Source of the DNA: Prunus persica | Taxonomy: Eukaryota > Streptophyta > Magnoliopsida > Rosales > Rosaceae | Reading direction: 5' to 3' | NCBI RefSeq assembly: GCF_000346465.2 | Contig: NC_034015.1 | Span: 17,779,510 to 17,843,509 of the forward strand | Length of the DNA: 64,000 nucleotides | Shown here: positions 36,401-47,050 of the stretch, in pieces | How positions within the stretch are numbered: position 1 is the first letter of the stretch | Layout: each line of letters begins with the position of its first letter | The notes under the pieces: model-generated | Seen by the model: the letters and a program-made list of their open reading frames with translations, nothing else | Told to the model about the DNA's origin: nothing | Database searches by the model: none | Translations under genes and position numbers: made by a program

Positions 36401-38728
36401 TGAGATACCTTTAATTGGAGCAGTGGCTTGAATCCCTGAACATTTAGACTGTTCAAACATTTCAACTTCGTGTTTGTTTACACCAGCCTTAAAATCTTGA
36501 GATTCTTGATATCTGCTCCAAAAGTAAATTTTGGTGACTGAGAGTATAAAGTCTGCAACTTATGGTGTAACGAGAAAATAATTAGAGTTCAAGTACCTGT
36601 CATCTGCCGATATATCCTCGACAGCACTCAGCTTCAAATTTAGATGGCAACCATCAGGAGGTTGATGGAGATCCTTCATCTTGCTAGCTTCTGCACAAAA
36701 GATGTTTTAGCTAGTCATGAATCTGCATCAATTTCCAAGTCTCAAATGGAAAATCACATAATAGTACCTGGATAAGTAGCTGCATTATGGAAGTTTTGTG
36801 CATCAAGTTTTCCTGCTCTTGTTGTCAAAGGGTGACTTAAAGTAAAGTACCTCCTCTTGCATCTATAAAATGGTGGTGCCGAATGGCTTCTTTTTGATCT
36901 TCCTATTGAAACATGATTCTTTAAACAATCTTGATCTTCAAACTGATCTTTTTGTCTTTTATACATGTCAATACCCATGTTATCGTTGCAGTGCGAATAC
37001 TGACGTGACCAATCTGTCTCATCAGCTAATATATCTGGGCCTTCAGGAGAAAATTCACCATCTAAATTGTGTGGTTGAAAGAATTTTCTCGAACCAGCAT
37101 AATCATTAAACTCTAGTTCACGGTCCGTATGTGTATTGCAGTGTTCTCGACTGGAGCTCTTTGATATTATATCATAACTAAATGTGCAGTCCTTTTCTTC
37201 ACCGTCCACAAAATATTTATTAGTATCCCTTTTAACAGATCTATAATGCCCTTCAACTGCATTTATATTAGAGAAAGGTTCAAAATCCAAATAAGTGCTT
37301 TGGGATAAGGAATTGGAGGTCACTGAGCACAAATCATTAATTAAAGTTTTATGGCAGGAAACAACGTTCTCTGCATTCATGAATGAATTTTCTCCACCAA
37401 AATGCTCCCCATAGCGTGGAATTGACTTTATAAAATCTCTTGACGGAGAATCAAACTCTGTATACAGGTCAAATTTTGTTATAACACTGGGAAAGGGCTG
37501 AACACTTGATTCCTCCTCTGGCCACAAGGTCCTTGAAACGAAATCACAACTCTTGCTGCCATCAATTTCTGGACTTTCTACACTGTTGTAAAAGCCACCT
37601 CGCCTTCTCTTGTTTCTAAAGCCATCATAATGAAATTTTAACCCACCATCAGTACACAAATCCCTCTCAGATGGAAACCTTCCTTTTGAGGAGCAACTCC
37701 TGAGGAACGGCTGTACTAAATCGTGGGTGAACTCTGCATCGGTTCCAAATTCATTAAGGCCACAAGATACTCCACTACCTGTTGAACCATTGCCAACACT
37801 GGGATCCAATTTAAAGGGCTCATCTTGCCATGATGAGCTAAAGATATTGTCATCCACATTACTGGATCCTTCTGCAGCTGCGGACCTATACTCCATGATA
37901 TAATCTTCCTCAGGGAAAAAATTGATATCAGGCATTGAAGGATGCTTTTCCTTCTTCGGAGTTGCTGTGAGCATGACCTTGGCTAGATGATCATCCCGTG
38001 ATTGAAAAGAATAGTCGGTATGATGACCAAATTCAATCTCAATATGTTGCTTCTGGAAGTCGTCAAAGTCCTTGGTATTTTCATGCAAGTATCCATATGA
38101 CGTTCTGACATGTCTCTTCTGAGATGTATGGTTGTCCTCTTTAATTAACATCTCCATAAGGTCAGGAGAAGCCTGACAATTTTGTAACCTGCTCCTCTTT
38201 TTCCCAAATTTAGAGAGTTCTGACAAATCTCCATCAAGTAAATCTAGCAACCAAAGAAAAAGGATATGAGCTCAGGAAACAGAACCGAACCAACTTCATT
38301 TCACTCAATAGCACTAAAATGAAATCGCAGAAACAGATAGGCAGATTGAATTTTTTTTGGGTGAAGAATCAGATTGATTTCAGTTCAGTGTCAAATGTAA
38401 ATGTTTATAAAATTTGTTTCTTAATTTCATCTCAAGATACAATGTTGCCACCTTTCTTCCACATTTGATCTTCTCCAACCATATCAGCTCCATGACAACC
38501 AGATTCTCCTAGAAATATCCCAGAGGTTAATACGCTTCTACAAATCAATGTAATGTACCAAACTAGTGATTCATTAATATGTCTTCACACCAGAGAAAAA
38601 AAAATGTAAATGAAGCTCTCAGAAGCAAGCCAGGGGAAAAGGTATACCATCAGTTATCTTTTCCTTCCAGAAGTTCTGGATGGCCTTATCAATAAAGGTG
38701 AGTACAGGAACCCAATCCTGGCCAAAGT

Positions 38729-38779
<51 letters not shown>

Positions 38780-41027
38780 AGTGTTTAGTAATTGTGAACA
38801 CAAAGGTAAATATTATTACAGTAAGTCGATGTTTAACATGACGTTAGAGTTGCATATCATATATGATAAGTAGATCGCAATCTACAGTCAAATAAGAAAG
38901 TTTACCTTGAACTCAACATATGTTTTTGATGGCTCAAAGGTTAAATCATAGAATGATCGGGGACAGCTTAAATTCAAAAAATAAGCTGGGAGTGACTGAG
39001 GCCTACTTCGTTTCCTGTTTTGGGACACATCAACGTCCTTCCCCGGATCCCAGCATTCAGAATTACTGGCCAATTGATTAAGCAATTTATGAATTGGCCC
39101 TTTGCAAATGAACCTCGAGTTAATATCTGTCAGCGTCAAGGTCAAGAACAAAAGAATAAAATGTAAATCCTCCTTCTATATTGACAAATAACTCCAACAT
39201 ACAGACATGGATACAGACATATTGGAAGGCCTGCAAAATAAATGTTTCAAAAATAAGAAACAAAGATCCTAATAATATAAAAAAAATTAGAAATCAGCTA
39301 CATTGTGTACATAAATCCTTCTACCTTAAAGGCAAGACTATTGCAAGGACTAGATATGTATCCAGAAAGCTCTATTTCACCATCACTTATGTTCAATTCA
39401 TGAAGAGCAGTGGAGACGTCAATCCCAACAGTCCTTTTCAATAGTGCCACGGGAGAGGGAGAAGAAATTGTACGAAGAAGCTCATCCTCACTACAAATAG
39501 AGTGAAATATGTAATTAAACCTATAAAGAAATAAAGAACAACTATACATTCTTCAATTAAAAATGTGTTTAGAAGACACCTTTCAATGTCGATGAGTTTG
39601 AAAGAAACCTTTGAGTGCACAAGGGCAATCCGATGCACACATTTGACGACAGCATGCAATACCTTCTTGGGGCTTCCAGTTTGTAACACAAATCACAAAG
39701 CAGATCAAGTCAGTTTAATGCATTGCACCATCTTGTTTGAGGCTGCTGAGGACAATCCCATACAAACCACATAAAAACAAAATGATCCAGAATGGTACCT
39801 GGATTGCATGTACTTCCTCCTAACTGGTTGATTGTAAAACAAATCACGAACAACAACTGCAAGACGAACCAAGTGATTAATCAAAAGCTATAAATGGAAT
39901 TTATTCAGGGGAAATTCCAATAAGCATCTATTTGGGGCAATGTAATGGAAATGACCCATCAAAGGTAATTTTCTGGTGGGTAACCTTCCTTGACATCCAT
40001 TTCCATAAACAAAGACGCAATATGAGACAACATGACAAGCTTCGATAGAGACAATAAGAATCGTAATAGGTCCCTACCTGTAGTGCCCACATCCTTCCTA
40101 TCATCATCTATTCCAAGATACAAACATTTGCATCCCTAAGAAAAATAGAGGAAAAGTCAACCAGAGCCAAACTTGCATAAATCCTTAAAGCAATTCTGTT
40201 ATGAACAACAAATTCAAAGGAGCAATGAACCCAAACCTTCATGACTTTGCGATACCCATTTGGCCTCCCAGAAGCTTTTGTTAAGATTTCTAACAATGAC
40301 AAGTCAGAAATGGAAGCCAATGCTTCTCCTCGAAAACCAAAGCTCCCACTTGCAGAATCCGTCCCAGGAGAATGATCAAACTTTGATGTTGCTGCTTACA
40401 ATAAATAAAGAACAATTCATCCATGAACAGATACCAAATTCACAAAATATACACCAATATAAGTCAAGCATCTATGTTCAAAACTAGCATTTTAATTTCA
40501 ACTGTAGTCTAAAATCATTGACTACAAAACATTATAAGGGAAAATGAGAACTTTACCATATCTTTCTCCGACCAACACCAATCCATCACGCGTAATCCCG
40601 AATCCTACAAGTAACATTAAAGGAACATAAATAAGGCATGAAACCTAAATATTCCTCAGAGTTATAACCAAATGAAGGAGATTAGTGCTAACCATCATCC
40701 ACTACTTTCACATAGCATGTCCCAACGCCTATGAAAACCGATACCTGAAACCACAAAAAAAGTGATTAAACAATGTTACTCTCATCACTAGTTATTGCGA
40801 TTTCCACACATATCTACACCACCAATACAATAATGCAATGTTAATTATGACAGTCTTGCCTAATGCCCAAACTAAATTAAATGGCAAAAAGTAATTACCT
40901 TTGTTGCGCCAGCATCCAAACTATTGAAGACCAACTCCTCCACAACGCTCGTCAAGTCATACAGGATAACTCCGGAGCGCATCGAACTACGAGCTGCCTC
41001 AGGCAAGGGCTTCACGCCCCTCATCAT
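33441..41027 (-). CDS. MLH3: DNA mismatch repair protein MLH3 (MutL homologue), 25 coding exons, 1236 aa
   Basis: Nuclear MutL protein that pairs with MLH1 to resolve meiotic crossovers and helps mismatch repair. Exons, high to low: 41027-40899, 40744-40693, 40604-40557, 40391-40237, 40135-40078, 39856-39799, 39672-39580, 39490-39325, 39230-39215, 39126-38906, 38717-38648, 38508-38452, 38243-36768, 36687-36597, 36512-36409, 36308-36238, 36100-35903, 35468-35424, 35350-35297, 35217-35111, 34590-34542, 34348-34289, 34167-34095, 33812-33727, 33614-33441; 3711 nt in frame. The GHKL ATPase is clear (ELVFNSLDAGA, VDDGFGI, GSFGFRGEALASIS). The long exon encodes a poorly conserved linker. The metal-binding endonuclease motif DQHAADERIRLEE spans two exons and is intact. 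The C-terminus has the PCILGVNLSD and QCAHGRPTTAP motifs. A 5' UTR intron (41206-41031) is likely. Arabidopsis MLH3 is At4g35520. Confidence 0.93.
34600..35000. mobile_element. LTR-like retroelement fragment in an MLH3 intron
   Basis: This 520-bp intron is much longer than its neighbours. It contains LTR-like features: a TATA box (cctataaataaggc near 34757) followed by a leader-like stretch rich in T and C, and text such as ttctagggttcttaagag that looks like plant Copia LTRs. I could not fix TG/CA ends or a 5-bp target-site duplication, so the limits are approximate. Confidence 0.4.
38733..38776. repeat. GA/CT microsatellite beside an MLH3 acceptor
   Basis: A perfect 44-bp (GA)n run on the plus strand. 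On the transcribed strand it reads CTCTCT and ends 15 nt before the acceptor of the exon that starts at 38717, so it serves as the polypyrimidine tract. Confidence 0.9.
39215..39230 (-). other. MLH3: 16-nt micro-exon of MLH3
   Basis: Minus-strand GCCTTCCAATATGTCT sits between a tttgcag acceptor and a gtatcc donor. It joins the upstream exon ending CCTTTAAG to the downstream exon starting ATATTAACTCG, giving KAFQYVYINSRF, which agrees with the conserved AFQxVYINSRF stretch of plant MLH3. Skipping it would shift the frame. Confidence 0.8.
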
Positions 41028-41230
41028 TTCCTGCAATGCCGATCATTTCTAACCATATAACTCACAGAGCAAACGAAATTTTTTACCTTCTTCTATTTTC
41101 ATCCACTTTCTCGTAAACGAAACAAAGAAAATGAAAATGTTCGTGTTGTGCTATTCGAAAAGCTAAAGTAAATGTAACATCGAATTGAAATGCTCTTATC
41201 GCTTACCTGAGGGAACCAATTTGATTAGGG

Positions 41231-42877
41231 TTTTCCGGTTAGGGGTTTAGGGCTTTACCAAGACGACGACGTTCCGACGAATCAGACAACAATTCGGAGC
41301 TCCGACTTCGCCGGTTTTCAAAGAGAAGGAAAAAAGGCGGGTCGGCTTCAGACTCGAGTTTCAACTGAAGTGGTATTTTAACTGCCGCTTGCGCGAGTGT
41401 CGAGAGGCGTGAGATTTGAGTGTGCTTTGATAAAGTCACAGGCCTCTGGATTCGGTGACTCACAGCTGAGACGTCAGTGGCCCGATCCGTGAAACCCTAA
41501 CACGTCGTACGTGGGAAGATGTATATCCGCTTTTATCTTTTGACGGCTGTGTCTCTGAATTCTAATTGGCTGCGGAGCCACATGTCAAAGTTCCCCGCGG
41601 GTAATTTGATTTCAGTAGTCGTTATCCATTTTACTTTACTTATTAATGACGTCTAGGAGGCATGTCCAGACGTCCTCTTGCGTAATTACGATTCTAACCA
41701 AGAGGAAAATAATTTGCTTATCTCATCTTGGTCATGAAGATCACAGCTCAAACACACTTTCACCATTGGGGGTTGTCCAAAACAAACTTAATATTGACGT
41801 AGTAGGTTTTTTTTAATAAAAAATTTAATATGAAAAAAGTGCATCTTAAATCAGAATTTTATTAAACAACCAATTATAATACTATAAGATATATAAAAAA
41901 AATTCGGTGGTAAGATCCGTCGCAGATTTTCTTTGTAAATTTTTTATCTGAAAAAAAACGTCTTAACATTTAGACACAAATTTATATAATTGTAATAGAT
42001 GACATGTTGGAAAGTTAAAAAGGAGGTGAGTGATGAGTAATTTACTTAACATAACGTGCTCAAGTGTGAGTGAGTTAGTGTCCAATGCTCATAATTTGGA
42101 CAATACTTTATTGAAATGATTCAATTCAAACTAAATTCAACATTTACATACACACAAAAAACAATCATAGAGCCTCTCCTCCTCTTAGGGAAGGGTTATG
42201 CACACAAATGTGATATGCATGGAGAAAATATCAACATGAAATCAATAGTGGGCCATAATTAATTTAAAAATTTATATGCCTTACATCAATTAATCCTCAC
42301 TAATCCATTAGTTGGTTTGGAGCAATTGCTCCCTTAAGAAAGGTCATAGGTTCAAGTCCTAGCATTTGTGTAATGTACGTGAGTTTAGTATGTTATCGTC
42401 CATTTTAATAAGAAAGGTCTTCCAAAAAAAAACCCTCACTAATCCATTAAATTTCCAACCAAGTCCAACCCTAATTGCCCAATAAGCAAGCAACCCCCAT
42501 TTGGTTAATCTTAATCAATTCACATTTCTTTAGGAAAAAAATAATTGATTTAAAAAATAACATGACATTCATAAATTAGTTAATATTTAAAGATAGGGAT
42601 AAATAAATAAATAAAAATTGAACGGATTGAATCGCAATAGCATGAATGCGTGCATGAACATGATGATGCCGTGGTGGCAAAAACGTAGTTTGATGAGAAA
42701 GATGAGGTGAGTGAGTGAATGGGTAAAAAAGAAAAATGGTGGGTTTTTTGTGGGATTTGGGTCTTGGGGTTCTAGAACCAGAACCAGAACCAATCGAAAT
42801 TCTGTCTTTAACTCAAAATAATATATAAAGGGCACAAACAACATCTTCCATTTTTCTTTCACCACCCTGATTTTTCT
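41231..42877. other. Divergent promoter region between MLH3 and the 43.8-kb gene
   Basis: MLH3 and the next gene point away from each other across this interval. It is AT-rich, has no open reading frame of note and contains one complete SINE (42311-42433). Upstream of the plus-strand gene there is a TATA-like aatatataaag near 42820. Confidence 0.6.
42295..42449 (+). mobile_element. Short tRNA-derived SINE with 16-bp target-site duplications
   Basis: The element occupies 42311-42433 (123 bp). It carries a canonical polymerase III B-box ggttcaagtcc (42349-42359) and ends in an A-run. It is flanked by identical 16-bp direct repeats cctcactaatccatta (42295-42310 and 42434-42449). It cannot code for protein and would have needed LINE reverse transcriptase to move. 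The perfect duplications suggest a fairly recent insertion. Confidence 0.85.
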
Positions 42878-42885
42878 TCCTCTCC

Positions 42886-42891
<6 letters not shown>

Positions 42892-42944
<53 letters not shown>
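42892..42944. repeat. (CT)n microsatellite in the 5' leader
   Basis: An uninterrupted 53-bp tetc CT run just upstream of, or inside, the 5' UTR of the gene whose coding region starts at 43762. Such tracts are common in plant leaders and are length-variable. Confidence 0.95.
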
Positions 42945-42949
<5 letters not shown>

Positions 42950-43688
42950 CCCTAATTACAGCTGTGCCGTTTATCTCTCTCCTTGTCTCAAAGGAGACAA
43001 ATTTAGCAATAAGATCAGGTATTTTTTTGCTTACCCTTCATCTCTGTTTTGATCGTTGTATTGAATTTTGCAGAATTATCGGTAATGACGCTGAAACTTG
43101 CATTGATTTGTTGAATTCTGGTGAATTGAGCTTGTAGCATTATGGATTGGTTTTGATTCTCATTCGTTTGATTGTCTGCGTCCGATCTTGTTTGATGAAT
43201 TCAGATTGGTCTTTGAATTCTGTTGTGCTTGTGATGCTTGTAATTCAGCTGTGTTGTTTTTGTTGTTGTTGAATTATTGGATGTTGTTGATGAAGCTTTG
43301 TTTGCTTCCTGGTAAGAGTTTGACGGTTGGATAAGGGAAGATGATTTGCGGTTTTCTGCTGTTCGTTCGTTTTTTTAAGTTACTTGGATGATTGAGGAAG
43401 AAGAAAAGAAACTCAATTTAGCTATGTAATTACCTGGAATTTAGTTAAGCTTGTTGTTTTTCTTAAGGTTTTATTAGAAATTGAAGGCATCCAAACCTGG
43501 ATGTGAAGTTCTCGTCTTTCCATCTGGGTTCTGTGTATGGTGATTCAATATTAAGAATGGTTTAATTGATTTTGGATTTTGTATGCCACAAAATTATGGG
43601 TTTACCTAATCATCTGTATTCATGCATATGAAGTTCTTGCCTTTTCATCCAAAACTGATGCTTAATGTTAATTCTTATTGTTTTGCAG

Positions 43689-43721
43689 ATGGAGTGGTCA
43701 TTCTCTCGGTGTGGAGAGTAA
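43689..43721 (+). promoter_or_regulatory. Short upstream open reading frame in the spliced leader
   Basis: Directly after the acceptor the leader reads ATGGAGTGGTCATTC and runs 10 codons to TAA, out of frame with the main start at 43762. It could lower translation of the main protein. No ribosome data are available here. Confidence 0.5.
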
Positions 43722-43761
43722 TTGTCATTTCAGTGTAAAAGGGTATATTGGAAGCAGACCA

Positions 43762-44898
43762 ATGGAGGCTAACATATGTGATGTCAATCATTTGGATGCC
43801 GATGTCTTATTGCCTCCACGAAAGCGTCTGCTTGCTGGATTGAAGAAACAGAGTCCGGATGGTGATGGATCTTCATGGCTGTCTCTAGTTGCTTCTTCAG
43901 CTTCAGCATCAGCTTCGGCATCTGCATCTTCCTCTTCATCGCCTTCTTCAAGTGACTTTAACACACGTCTTAACAATATATTGAGTTCTCATAACCCTAA
44001 CCTTTCACCTGAGGAGCTGGTAGAGATCTCAAATTCAGCTGCTGCTGCTGCAGCTAAGGCTGCAGAGGATGCAAGAGCTGCGGCTGAAGAGAAAGCTGGC
44101 ATAGCTGCAAAGGCAGTGGCTGCAGCCAAGAGTGCTTTAGAATTGGTTGCCTCTTTTTCTGAAGATGTAGGCTGTAAGGAAAAATACCTGAAAAAGAACA
44201 AGCTCAAGAAGCATGTTCCAGTTCAGCTTTTGTACAAAAAATACCAACCAATTGAGAATTGCAAGAAAGATGAAGAGTTGGCCCGAAAGTTGCATAGAGC
44301 TATAAATAGCTCCCCGAGAATCTCAAAGAATTCATCAAGTACTGACTCGAAAGGTCATAAACACAAGAAGCCTAAAATCGTGCACAGTTCTGAGAAAGTT
44401 AGGGTTTCCAATGGGGGTATTGAGTTGGAACAAAACCCTGAACCTGCTTGCAATGGACATGCAGTAGCAGGTAAGGTCAATGTTGAAGGCACCATTCTAG
44501 AGTTGTACAAAAACAAAGCCGAAGAAAAAGCTTATAGACATGATAAAACTGGTCGATTGGAGATGGATAATGCAGAAGCAGAATCAAGTCAGATGAAGGA
44601 AAAAAGTTGGGATGATGTGTGTACTAGTGGTAAAAAGAGGGGAAGAGTGAAGCTAAAAAAGTTGCCTTTAAGCATTTGCACATTCAGGGATCAAGCAAAT
44701 CCCAAAGAAGAAATGGATGCAAGAGGCTCTCCATTGACTGTCATAAACAGGGGCAATCCTACTGCTGGAAAGAAGCCTTTGTTTCCTGTGGAGTCTTCTG
44801 CTGATAGTATGCTGCCAATTGAGGCCACACCAGTGTGGAAATACCAGGATTTCAAGGCGCCTGCGTGTGTGAAACAAAATAAAGTCATGCAGTCATAA
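43762..44898 (+). CDS. Unrecognised Ala/Ser-rich plant protein, 378 aa
   Basis: I do not recognise a domain. The protein begins MEANICDVNHLDADVLLPPRKRLLAGLKKQ, a stretch I have seen at the start of uncharacterised plant proteins. It is followed by a Ser/Ala run (residues about 45-70), LNNILSSHNPNLSPEELVE, an Ala-rich likely coiled coil (about 95-140), and a Lys-rich tail with KKYQPIENCKKDEELARKLHRAINSSPRIS in two parts and KKRGRVKLKKLPL, suggesting a nuclear, nucleic-acid-associated protein. The coding region is one exon. The 5' UTR is spliced (donor AAGATCAG/gtattt at 43019, acceptor ttttgcag ending 43688). An ATG inside the intron (43678) is not used; the first spliced ATG (43689) gives only a 10-codon upstream frame. 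By position it may match Arabidopsis At4g35510; that is from memory. Confidence 0.75.
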   Translation: MEANICDVNHLDADVLLPPRKRLLAGLKKQSPDGDGSSWLSLVASSASASASASASSSSSPSSSDFNTRLNNILSSHNPNLSPEELVEISNSAAAAAAKAAEDARAAAEEKAGIAAKAVAAAKSALELVASFSEDVGCKEKYLKKNKLKKHVPVQLLYKKYQPIENCKKDEELARKLHRAINSSPRISKNSSSTDSKGHKHKKPKIVHSSEKVRVSNGGIELEQNPEPACNGHAVAGKVNVEGTILELYKNKAEEKAYRHDKTGRLEMDNAEAESSQMKEKSWDDVCTSGKKRGRVKLKKLPLSICTFRDQANPKEEMDARGSPLTVINRGNPTAGKKPLFPVESSADSMLPIEATPVWKYQDFKAPACVKQNKVMQS

Positions 44899-47050
44899 TA
44901 TTGCTGAATTGATATTTTGTGACAGGTGGCTATAAGATAGAATGGGATAGCTGAGGTAGGATTCACGATGTTCTTCGCTTCTTATAGAAACGGCCCTTAT
45001 TTTGATTTATCTTTTTGCTCCTTTTGGTTTTGTAATGAACTTGGAACTGACTACATGTAAATTTAGATGTTAAATTGCTGCTTGCGTCCGTGCTTTACAG
45101 TCCAAATTGCCTGTTGCTCTTTTGACAGCAAAGCTTGAAGTTGAGAAACAACAGGGGTTTCCATTAGTTTGATTAGTGTTTTGTTGATATCTTGCACAAT
45201 AATTCCTGCTGGTGTGCTGATGATAGATGTACAAACATTGTCAATGTCTTTGGTAATCATATTCTTTTGGAAATTCATTCATTCATTTTTTTTCCTTTTG
45301 CTTTGAAATTCTTCTGGTATGAGATTATGGTTTCCCTTGTCAGCACTTCAAATAAATTCAGAGCTCTGCCTCTGGAAGCGATCGAAGAATTTCTCAGGAA
45401 CCCTACAAGATCCGTTCGTTCTTCTTTGCACCTCGGACAGATGGTCAGAACTTTTTCTGGGATGAAGTCCATAAATATTTCTCTATTAAATGAACCAAGC
45501 CTGCGTGGTGTGCTCGATGAATTCATTTTGAGGCAACAAATGTGATGAGTTTGTGAAACCTTGTGTGACAATAAATTGATGAGAAAGAGTAGAACCCTTG
45601 ATGTTTGGTACTTAGGTTTTGAAGATCCGATCTTGGAGATGCTGCCAGGGTGCCAGCAGTATATTATATAAAACTGTCAAAAACTCTGCTTCTGCTGACA
45701 CTTTAAGGAATTTTTAAGCTTTCAGGGCCAAATACTAATTGGAAGTTTGGAACCCACATTAGCCGACCGTGGGTGAAAAGTAAATAGTAAAATACTGGTC
45801 TTTGTCATAACTTGTTACTCTTTTCAACGTCTTTCACATATAAATTTGAGTTTTTTTTCTTTTATCTTTTTTATTGTTGTTAAATCCACTGCTGAAGTCA
45901 ACTCAACCAACCAAAACTAACCTTGAAGAGAAAACTAAAATACTTCTAAAACGTCTAAAATAATTTTCTACCAACCCATCAACGCCCTCCAAATCCAAGG
46001 TCTCTCTCTCTCTCTCTCTCCCCCAAGTCTCAATCTTTTCTCATAAACCTCAGAATCACATCCAAAAGAAGAAAGTATGGAACTTTTCTCCAAGTGGGCC
46101 ACTTATTGTTGGGCGGTGACCACACTTTGGGTTATCATGTCACAGTCGGTTGAGTTGAGCATTTAGAACATAACTTTCATATGGAAATTAACTAAAGGCA
46201 TTAATACAAAGTAGATCCATTGGGAATTTTCCCAGTGTTCTCAACATCAGATTAAATTTTTACAAACTGAAAAATCATACACGTGAATAATAATTTTATT
46301 TCTCAATTGATTTATTGTATTAATATTGGGACCACTTCAGTTATGCAGGACTGTTCCTTCACTTCAGTCATGCAGGCTGCAGCCCAGACAGGTGGAATGT
46401 TATGTCGGTCTGTCAGAGATATGAAAATGTCAGTAACATAAAAAAGAACCGCTATGGTGGATTTTTTAGGGTACAAATTTGTCTACGAGTGCAATTATAG
46501 CCGTTACATTGGCGAGTTTATCTATAAATCACAATTCCATTTTCTTTGGATTGTGGTTTCTTTGGATTGTGCTTCCATTTTCATTAAGTAGGAATTCATA
46601 CTGAAGATGGAGCGTCTTGGATTAGAGAGCAAAACAAAAGGCAAGAAACTAACCCATCAGATAAAAATGTGGAAAACAAAGAAAGAAAGAAAGAATTTAA
46701 GAAACAATAACTCACTCAAGAAGAAAGTCACCAATCATCATGAGTATAAAAATGTGGGAAACATAGATGTGTATTGTTGTTCTGGCTTTAGCTAGTTTAC
46801 AAGCCACCAGGGCATATCCATTTTGACAGTCGAATTCCTCTATCTGAATTCTGACTGTAATTTTTCTCACAAAAATCATTACTAATTTACATCTCTTATA
46901 GTTATAGTTAATAAAAAAATAATAAGAATCTTATTAGATCAGTAACAAACAAAATTAATTCACAATCAATTGTCACAATGTGGTGTGGAGGAGTGTTTGG
47001 AAGCGTTAACATAGTGTGGTAGATGACAGCATCATCCTTCATTCCTTTCT
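44899..47050. other. Convergent intergenic region
   Basis: Begins with the 3' UTR of the 378-aa gene and ends with the SRPK 3' UTR. Around 45.33-45.55 kb both strands stay open (for example RALPLEAIEEFLRNPTRS on plus), but I recognise no protein and see no gene structure. There is a CT run near 46.0 kb. Confidence 0.5.

Noticed and set aside
45192..45571. Open frames on both strands after the 378-aa gene
   Set aside because: No recognisable protein, no splice or start context, and both strands are open by chance; probably 3' flank.
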